The notes beneath the pieces are model-generated. The model made no database searches. It saw only the letters and a list, made by a program, of their open reading frames with translations, and was not told the DNA's origin. Shown one piece after another: positions 1-5,916 of a DNA stretch of 5,916 bases (its first letter is position 1; each line of letters begins with the position of its first letter). The stretch lies in the NCBI GenBank assembly GCA_002279285.1, contig NCBR01000155.1, positions 1 to 5,916 on the forward strand. Reading direction: 5' to 3'. This stretch comes from Acidobacteria bacterium 37-71-11. GTDB lineage: Bacteria > Acidobacteriota > Thermoanaerobaculia > Thermoanaerobaculales > Thermoanaerobaculaceae. The position numbers and the translations under genes were made by a program.

Positions 1-1231
<1,231 letters not shown>

Positions 1232-1235
1232 AGGC

Positions 1236-1243
1236 AGGGGGAG
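1236..1243 (+). promoter_or_regulatory. Ribosome binding site of pilT
   Basis: A purine-rich AGGGGGAG run lies in the 14-base gap between pilB and pilT, ending 2 bases before the ATG at 1246. A GAGG at 1231-1234 gives a longer spacer of 11 bases. This Shine-Dalgarno-like stretch supports the ATG at 1246 over the in-frame codons open further upstream inside pilB. Confidence 0.65.
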
Positions 1244-1245
1244 TC

Positions 1246-2361
1246 ATGCCGATCACGCTGCACGAGCTTCTCAAGACCATGGTCGAGCGGGGCGCCACCG
1301 ACCTGCACATTACGACCAATACGCCGCCGGTGATCCGGGTGGACGGGATCCTCGACCGCTTGCCGCTGCCGCCGCTTACCGCGTCGGAGACCAAGCGCCT
1401 CGCGTACTCGGTTCTCACCGACGCGCAGAAGCACCGGCTCGAGGAGACGTTCGAACTCGACCTCTCCTTCGGGATCAAGGGGCTGGCTCGGTTCCGGGCC
1501 AACATCTTCTTCCAGCGCGGGGCGATCGCCGGAGCGTTCCGGCGGATCCCGTATGAGATCCTGGGTTTCAGGGACCTCGGACTGCCTGCCGTCGTCGAGG
1601 CGCTGTGCGAGAAGCCGCGCGGGCTCGTGCTCGTGACCGGGCCAACCGGGTGCGGCAAGTCCACGTCGCTCGCCGCCATGCTCGACAAGGTCAACGCCGA
1701 GAGCGCTCTCCACATCGTCACCATCGAGGACCCGATCGAGTACCTGCACACCCATAAGAAGGCGATGGTGAACCAGCGCGAGCTGCACGCCGACACCCAG
1801 TCCTACCCGAACGCTCTGCGCTCAGCGCTGCGGGAGGACCCGGACGTCGTCCTGATCGGCGAGATGCGCGACCTGGAGACGATCGAATCGGCGCTGCAGA
1901 TCGCGGAGACCGGCCACCTCACATTCGCGACGCTGCACACGAACTCGGCGCCGCAGACGATCAACCGCATCATCGACGTCTTCCCCGAGCACCAGCAGGC
2001 GCAGGTGCGCGCCCAGCTCTCGTTCGTGCTCGAGGGGATTATCTGCCAGGCGCTGCTGCCGCGGGCCGCCGGCAAGGGCCGCGTCCTCTGTTGCGAGGTG
2101 CTGATCCCCAACGCCGCGGTGCGCAACCTGATCCGCGAGGACAAGGTCCACCAGATCTACTCGACGATGCAGACCGGCCAGATCAAGCACGGGATGCAGA
2201 CGTTCAACCAGTCGCTGGCAACGCTGTACCAGCGGCGCATGATCACGCTTCAGACCGCTCTTTCGTACAGCTCCAACCCTGAGGAGCTGCAGGACATGAT
2301 CAACCGTGGCACCGGCGTGGTGCAGCCAGGGGCGGCGCCGCGGGTGCATGGAAGGGGCTAG
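1246..2361 (+). CDS. pilT: PilT, type IV pilus retraction ATPase
   Basis: PilT is the hexameric cytoplasmic ATPase that drives pilus depolymerisation, which underlies twitching motility and DNA uptake. The protein is 371 residues, slightly longer than the usual 345-365 because of a Gly/Pro-rich tail after about residue 352. The N-terminal domain carries the family motif ERGATDLHITTNTPP (14-28). The ATPase domain has Walker A GPTGCGKS (132-139, K138), an Asp box IVTIEDPIEYLH (157-168), Walker B ending in GEMRD (205-209, E206) and a His box with H224 and H231. AVRNLIRE at 291-298 matches the AIRNLIRE motif needed for retraction; it favours PilT over PilU or PilB. No CxxC pair is present in the position of the PilB zinc site. 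The P-loop has Cys136 where Ser is usual. The frame is open upstream to at least 1015 inside pilB, but the ATG at 1246 has a ribosome binding site and yields the normal family N-terminus. pilC begins 3 bases after the TAG stop. Confidence 0.96.
   Translation: MPITLHELLKTMVERGATDLHITTNTPPVIRVDGILDRLPLPPLTASETKRLAYSVLTDAQKHRLEETFELDLSFGIKGLARFRANIFFQRGAIAGAFRRIPYEILGFRDLGLPAVVEALCEKPRGLVLVTGPTGCGKSTSLAAMLDKVNAESALHIVTIEDPIEYLHTHKKAMVNQRELHADTQSYPNALRSALREDPDVVLIGEMRDLETIESALQIAETGHLTFATLHTNSAPQTINRIIDVFPEHQQAQVRAQLSFVLEGIICQALLPRAAGKGRVLCCEVLIPNAAVRNLIREDKVHQIYSTMQTGQIKHGMQTFNQSLATLYQRRMITLQTALSYSSNPEELQDMINRGTGVVQPGAAPRVHGRG
2350..2357 (+). promoter_or_regulatory. Ribosome binding site of pilC
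   Basis: GGAAGGGG lies within the last codons of pilT, 7 bases before the pilC ATG at 2365. The spacing is close to ideal. With only 3 bases between the genes, a ribosome finishing pilT sits directly over this site, so translation is probably coupled. Confidence 0.65.
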
Positions 2362-2364
2362 GCC

Positions 2365-3567
2365 ATGCCGAGTTTCGAATGGAAGGGCCGTGACCGCGCC
2401 GGCCGCCCCCAGGGCGGCGTTCTGGTGGCGGACAGCAAGGATGCCGTGCTGGCCGTGCTGCGGCGCCAGCAGATCGTTCCCATCACCGTCAAGGAGAAGG
2501 GGAAGGAGATCGCGCTCCCCAAACTGCGCGGTGGCGTGGACGAGAAGACGCTGGCGGTCTTCACGCGCCAGTTCTCGGTCATGATCGACGCCGGCCTGCC
2601 GTTGGTGCAGTGTCTGCAGATCCTCGGTGAGCAGCAGGACCACAAGACCTTCCAGCGCATTCTCCTGCAGGTGCGCGAGGATGTGGAGTCGGGCTCCTCG
2701 CTCGCCAACGCGATGAAGAAACACCCGCAGGCGTTCGACGACCTGTTCGTAAACATGGTGGCGGCGGGCGAGGCGGGCGGCATCCTCGACACGATCCTGC
2801 AGCGCCTGGCGACCTACATCGAGAAGAATGCGCGCCTGAAGGCCCAGGTCAAATCGGCAATGATCTACCCGATCGCGGTGCTGTCGATCGCGGGCCTCGT
2901 CGTCTACATCATCCTCTGGAAGGTCATCCCCGTGTTCGGGTCTCTGTTCGTCTCTCTGGGCGCGGAGCTGCCGCTGCCGACCAGGGTCGTGGTCGCGATG
3001 TCCAAGTTCGTGGGCCGCTTCTGGTGGCTGATCGTGGGTATCGTCTTCGGCAGCATCTTCGCCCTGAAGCGGTACTACGCGACCGAGCAGGGCAAGCTCG
3101 TGGTCGACAGGTTGCTCCTGAAGTCGCCGATCCTCGGTTCGGTCCTGCGCAAGATCGCGGTGGCGCGTTTCTGCCGCACCCTGGGTACGCTGCTCTCAGC
3201 GGGCGTGCCTGTGCTCGAGGCGCTTGACATCACGGCGCGGACCTCAGGCAACGCGGTCATCGAGCTGGCGATTCTCGAGGTGCGCAAGCAGGTCGAGGAG
3301 GGCAAGAACATGGCCGACCCGCTCAAGGCCACCAACCAGTTCCCGCCGATGGTGGTCCAGATGATCTCCGTGGGCGAGGCCACCGGGGCGATGGACACGA
3401 TGCTGGCCAAGATCGCCGAGTTCTACGAGGAGGAGGTCGACATCGCCGTCGCCGGGATGATGAAGCTCATCGAGCCGATCATGATCCTCTTCCTCGGCAT
3501 CGTCGTCGGCGGGGTCGTCATCTCGATGTACCTGCCGATGTTCTCGATGATTTCGAAGATCGGATGA
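2365..3567 (+). CDS. pilC: PilC, type IV pilus inner-membrane platform protein
   Basis: PilC is the polytopic inner-membrane protein of the GspF/PilC family on which the PilB and PilT motors act to insert or remove pilins. It has 400 residues, the normal length. The N-terminus, FEWKGRDRAGRPQGG (4-18), is the typical family opening. Two T2SSF domains are visible as an internal duplication offset by about 202 residues. FTRQFSVMIDAGLPLVQCL (66-84) corresponds to FCRTLGTLLSAGVPVLEAL (269-287), and GEAGGILDTILQRLATY (135-151) to GEATGAMDTMLAKIAEF (337-353). Hydrophobic segments at about 167-190, 219-235 and 371-391 fit the usual three membrane helices, with the cytoplasmic domains between them. 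The ATG at 2365 has a good ribosome binding site and gives the family N-terminus. The TGA stop overlaps the pilS ATG (ATGA), which indicates translational coupling to the regulatory genes. A GspF of type II secretion would look similar; the flanking pilT and pilSR favour PilC. Confidence 0.95.
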   Translation: MPSFEWKGRDRAGRPQGGVLVADSKDAVLAVLRRQQIVPITVKEKGKEIALPKLRGGVDEKTLAVFTRQFSVMIDAGLPLVQCLQILGEQQDHKTFQRILLQVREDVESGSSLANAMKKHPQAFDDLFVNMVAAGEAGGILDTILQRLATYIEKNARLKAQVKSAMIYPIAVLSIAGLVVYIILWKVIPVFGSLFVSLGAELPLPTRVVVAMSKFVGRFWWLIVGIVFGSIFALKRYYATEQGKLVVDRLLLKSPILGSVLRKIAVARFCRTLGTLLSAGVPVLEALDITARTSGNAVIELAILEVRKQVEEGKNMADPLKATNQFPPMVVQMISVGEATGAMDTMLAKIAEFYEEEVDIAVAGMMKLIEPIMILFLGIVVGGVVISMYLPMFSMISKIG

Positions 3568-5234
3568 CCGGCGGCGCACCCCGCCGGGCCACCGCATCGA
3601 GTGGTCTGGAAACATCGGCGCTCCCCACCGAACGGGTGGCAAAGTGGCTGCTCGGCCTGCGCCTCGTCGCGATGTCGGCGTTGCTGGTCGGCGCCCTGCT
3701 GGTGCAGACCACCACCGACGAGATCTTGCCGATCGCGCCGCTCGCCCGTGTGGCGGGCTTGACCTATGCCCTGTCCCTGATCTGGATCGTGCTGTGGATC
3801 CTGCGGATCCCACCTCGGCTGCACGGCGCGCTGCAACTGGCTGGCGACCTCGGCATCATCGCGACCCTCGTTTACATGACGGGCGGGCCGGCTTCGCCGT
3901 TTGCCTTCCTCTTCCTGATCGTCCTGGCGGTCGGGGCACTGATGTTCGGCCTGCGCGGCGCCCTCACCGTGGCGGGCGCAGCGTTCGCCCTCTACGGCGC
4001 GCTCGCGGAGGGGATCGCGTTCGGCCTGCTCAAGCCCTCCCGCTTCGGCCCAACGGTCCCGCCGGTCGGCCCGTCGGCGCTCGCCTTCCAGATCCTGGTC
4101 ACCGGCGCCGGTTTCGCCGTCGTCGCGTTGCTCACTTCGTACCTCGCCCACTCGCTGCAGCGGGCGGAGGACCGCCTGCAAGGGGAGCGGGAGGCGAGCG
4201 CGCGGCTGTTCGCTATCTCGGCCGACGTCCTGCGCTCGGTCGACTCGGGGGTGCTGGCCGCGGACGTCGAGGGCCGCGTCGTGCTCGCCAACCCCGCGGC
4301 GCACCGCATCCTGCGCCTGACCGGCCCGTTCGAGGGCCAGCACCTGTCGTCGTTGCTGCCGCTGGATGGCGTCCACTGGCCGGACGTACTCGGTCGCCTC
4401 GCCCTCGGGTCGCCGGTCCGCCTCGATGGGGCTGTCGTGGGGGGTGAGGTGCCGATCGGGTGCACCGTCACCGCGCTGACCGACGCCGCCGGCACGCTCG
4501 TCGGGCTCGTCGTGCACTTCCGCGACGTTACCGAGGCGCGCGAGGCGGCAAAACGCGAGCGCCTGAGGGAGCGGATGGAGGCCGTCGGCGAGATGGCGGC
4601 CGGCATGGCGCACGAGATCCGCAACCCGCTCGCCTCGATCTCCGGATCGGCCCAGGTGCTGGGAAAAGTCCCGGGTCTCGGGCCGAACGAGCGGAAGCTC
4701 TCGCGCATCATCGTCGAGGAGTCCCGGCGTCTGTCCAAGATCATCGAGTCGTTCCTCGGGTTTGCGCGGCCGCCGGACCCGCAGCGCGCCCCGTGCGACA
4801 TCGCCCTCGTCCTGGACGAGACGCTGACCCTGTTCACCAACTCCGCGGAGGTGACCGAGACGCACCGGATCGAGACGCGGATCACGCCGCACGACAGACC
4901 CGTGACCGCCGACGCGCAGCAACTCCGGCAAGCGTTCTACAACCTCGCTCGCAACGCCATTCAGGCCATGCCCCAGGGTGGTACGATGCGCGTGGAGGCG
5001 GCCCCCGAGGGCAACGACTACGTGGTCCGTTGGTGCGACGAGGGAATCGGCATGGAGCCCCACCAGATCCAGGAGATCTTCCAGCCGTTCAAGGCGTTCC
5101 GCAAGGGGGGCACGGGCCTCGGGCTGGCGGTCGTGTACTCGATCGTAAGCGATCACCGCGGCGAGATCCGGGTGGACAGCCAGGCCGGCAAGGGGACCAC
5201 GTTCACCATTCGTATCCCGCTGGAGGCCGCATGA
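3564..5234 (+). CDS. pilS: PilS, membrane sensor histidine kinase
   Basis: This is the sensor kinase of the PilS-PilR pair. PilS autophosphorylates on histidine and passes the phosphate to PilR; in Pseudomonas it responds to pilin level in the membrane. The protein has 556 residues. Six hydrophobic segments lie near residues 28-48, 60-81, 90-106, 110-130, 132-154 and 171-193, with short loops and no large periplasmic domain, as in PilS. A short charged helix (about 196-215) leads to a PAS domain (about 218-325). The HisKA domain has the H-box GEMAAGMAHEIRNPL with H350. The HATPase domain has an N-box around N460/N464, a G1 box DEGIGM (492-497), an F-box FQPF (506-509) and a G2 box GGTGLGLAVV (515-524). 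The ATG at 3564 overlaps the pilC TGA and has only a weak GAAG at 3555-3558. GTG at 3636 (Val25), at the edge of the first membrane segment, is a less likely start. The ATGA overlap with pilR matches a cognate pair. The name rests partly on gene context. Confidence 0.9.
   Translation: MTGGAPRRATASSGLETSALPTERVAKWLLGLRLVAMSALLVGALLVQTTTDEILPIAPLARVAGLTYALSLIWIVLWILRIPPRLHGALQLAGDLGIIATLVYMTGGPASPFAFLFLIVLAVGALMFGLRGALTVAGAAFALYGALAEGIAFGLLKPSRFGPTVPPVGPSALAFQILVTGAGFAVVALLTSYLAHSLQRAEDRLQGEREASARLFAISADVLRSVDSGVLAADVEGRVVLANPAAHRILRLTGPFEGQHLSSLLPLDGVHWPDVLGRLALGSPVRLDGAVVGGEVPIGCTVTALTDAAGTLVGLVVHFRDVTEAREAAKRERLRERMEAVGEMAAGMAHEIRNPLASISGSAQVLGKVPGLGPNERKLSRIIVEESRRLSKIIESFLGFARPPDPQRAPCDIALVLDETLTLFTNSAEVTETHRIETRITPHDRPVTADAQQLRQAFYNLARNAIQAMPQGGTMRVEAAPEGNDYVVRWCDEGIGMEPHQIQEIFQPFKAFRKGGTGLGLAVVYSIVSDHRGEIRVDSQAGKGTTFTIRIPLEAA
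3568..3587 (+). other. GC-rich inverted repeat at the pilC/pilS junction
   Basis: CCGGCGG (3568-3574) and CCGCCGG (3581-3587) form a perfect 7-base-pair stem around a 6-base loop. It starts right after the pilC stop and one base after the pilS ATG. No T-run follows, so it does not look like an intrinsic terminator. In RNA it could hinder de novo initiation at pilS, which also lacks a strong ribosome binding site. Stems of this size are common by chance in such GC-rich DNA, so function is inferred from position only. Confidence 0.4.
5222..5226 (+). promoter_or_regulatory. Ribosome binding site of pilR
   Basis: GGAGG, a strong Shine-Dalgarno core, lies within the last codons of pilS, 4 bases before the pilR ATG at 5231. 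It fixes the pilR start. Its last two bases (5225-5226) belong to the left arm of a possible hairpin around the start codon. Confidence 0.75.
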
Positions 5235-5240
5235 GCGGTC
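5225..5240 (+). other. Hairpin with the ATGA stop/start overlap in its loop
   Basis: GGCCGC (5225-5230) can pair with GCGGTC (5235-5240) through five Watson-Crick pairs and one G-U pair (5226 with 5239). This leaves ATGA (5231-5234), the pilR start overlapping the pilS stop, as a 4-base loop. The left arm uses two bases of the GGAGG ribosome binding site. A ribosome ending pilS would open the structure, so it could tie pilR translation to pilS. The pairing is visible in the sequence; the role is inferred. Confidence 0.4.
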
Positions 5241-5916
5241 AGCTGCTGATCGTCGACGACGAGCCCAACATCCGCGAGGTGCTGCGGATCGTCCTCGACG
5301 GCGAGGGCTACTCGGTCAGCGAGGCGGCGACGTACGCCGAGGCGATGCAGCTCCTCGGCAAGACGACCTTCGACCTCGTCATCTGCGACATCTTCCTCCC
5401 GGACGGCAACGGCCTCGACCTCGTCCGCTCCTACCACGCCAGCGCCCCAGACACCCACTTCGTCGTGGTGACGGCGCACACCACGCCGGCGTACGCGATG
5501 AGCGCCTTGCGCGACGGGGCCGTCGAGTACCTCTCCAAGCCGTTCGACGTCGAGGAGCTCAAGCTCGTGGTGGCGAAGCAGATGATGCGACCCGCGTCGG
5601 AGCTGGTCCTGACCGGCCCGCTCGATTTCATCGGCCGCTCGCACGCGATGCGGCCGCTGCTCGAGCGCATCCCGCAGGTCGCGCGCAGCGACGCCACCGT
5701 GCTGATCACCGGCGAGTCGGGAACCGGCAAGGAGCTGCTCGCGCGGGCGATCCACACGGCCTCCCCGCGCGCCGGGAGGCTCTTCGTCCCAGTCAATTGC
5801 GGCGCCCTGCCGGAGGGGCTGCTGGAGAGCGAGCTGTTCGGGCACGTGCGCGGCTCGTTCACCGGCGCCGTCCGCGACAAGCGGGGCCTCATGCAGGAGG
5901 CCCACCTCGGCACGCT
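5231..5916 (+). CDS. pilR: PilR, sigma-54-dependent response regulator (3' end cut by window)
   Basis: This is an NtrC-family activator that is phosphorylated by PilS and remodels sigma-54 RNA polymerase at target promoters, classically pilA. The first 228 residues are visible; such proteins usually have about 450-480, so the rest of the AAA+ domain and the DNA-binding domain lie beyond the window. The receiver domain (about 4-118) has the acidic pair D9/D10, phospho-acceptor D53 in LVICDIFLPDGNG, switch residue T81, Y100 and K103 in YLSKPF. A short linker leads to the AAA+ domain, which starts at FIGRS (133-137). It has Walker A GESGTGKE (161-168, K167) and, after ELFGHVR, the sigma-54 contact loop in the form GSFTGA (208-213) rather than GAFTGA. 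The ATG at 5231 has GGAGG 4 bases upstream and overlaps the pilS TGA. The frame stays open to the right edge. The NtrC class is certain; the name PilR rests on pairing with pilS in a pil cluster. Confidence 0.93.
   Translation, partial: MSGQLLIVDDEPNIREVLRIVLDGEGYSVSEAATYAEAMQLLGKTTFDLVICDIFLPDGNGLDLVRSYHASAPDTHFVVVTAHTTPAYAMSALRDGAVEYLSKPFDVEELKLVVAKQMMRPASELVLTGPLDFIGRSHAMRPLLERIPQVARSDATVLITGESGTGKELLARAIHTASPRAGRLFVPVNCGALPEGLLESELFGHVRGSFTGAVRDKRGLMQEAHLGT

Noticed and set aside
1232..1245. Possible terminator or promoter between pilB and pilT.
   Set aside because: The 14-base gap holds only the ribosome binding site; there is no stem followed by a T-run and no room for -35/-10 elements.
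2307..2324. TGGCAC followed by GTGCA near the end of pilT, suggesting a sigma-54 promoter before pilC.
   Set aside because: The GG and GC elements are 12 bases apart instead of 10, and sigma-54 promoters do not tolerate that spacing.
1822..2724. A 300-codon minus-strand open frame across the pilT/pilC junction.
   Set aside because: It spans two well-supported plus-strand genes and its His/Arg/Leu-rich product resembles no family I recognise.
3423..5156. A 577-codon open frame on the minus strand antisense to the end of pilC and most of pilS.
   Set aside because: Its product is rich in Arg, Asp, Gln and His with low complexity and no domain. The plus strand codes for clear PilC and PilS motifs over the same bases. 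Long antisense frames are expected in GC-rich coding DNA.
5153..5916. Long minus-strand open frames opposite pilR.
   Set aside because: The plus strand encodes an intact receiver and AAA+ domain through the right edge. The antisense products have the composition of shadow frames.

Overview
The window holds a block of five same-strand genes in the order pilB-pilT-pilC-pilS-pilR. They encode the type IV pilus motor and the two-component system that normally controls pilin expression. pilB is cut at the left edge, where its N-terminal domain is missing. pilR is cut at the right edge, inside its AAA+ domain. The DNA is GC-rich, with strong G/C preference at third codon positions in all five genes, and no gene differs visibly from its neighbours in base or codon use. 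The same gene order, followed by the pilin gene pilA, is known from Myxococcus and Geobacter. A deltaproteobacterial-type host (Myxococcota or Desulfobacterota) is therefore the best guess. Another high-GC phylum with a similar cluster, such as Acidobacteriota or Methylomirabilota, cannot be excluded from this sequence.

Layout: PilB, the extension ATPase (bases 1-1231); a 14-base gap; PilT, the retraction ATPase (1246-2361); a 3-base gap; PilC, the inner-membrane platform protein (2365-3567); a 4-base ATGA overlap; PilS, a membrane-bound sensor histidine kinase (3564-5234); another ATGA overlap; PilR, a sigma-54-dependent response regulator (5231 to the end). No non-coding stretch exceeds 14 bases. 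There are no RNA genes, mobile elements, CRISPR arrays or recognisable intrinsic terminators. No convincing promoter lies inside the block, so it reads as one polycistronic unit whose promoter is upstream of the window.

How the genes work together: PilB and PilT are paralogous hexameric ATPases that act in opposition at the base of the pilus, with PilC coupling their ATP-driven motion to pilin insertion and removal. PilS is expected to sense a membrane-associated signal (in Pseudomonas, the pilin itself) and phosphorylate PilR, which activates pilA with sigma-54 RNA polymerase. All catalytic motifs are intact, so the machinery looks functional.

This is a well-known system and I see no undescribed system here. 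The observations most worth a second look are small: an mRNA hairpin that presents the pilS/pilR AUGA overlap as its tetraloop, a GC-rich hairpin just inside the pilS start, a cysteine in the PilT P-loop, and a GSFTGA form of the sigma-54 contact loop in PilR.
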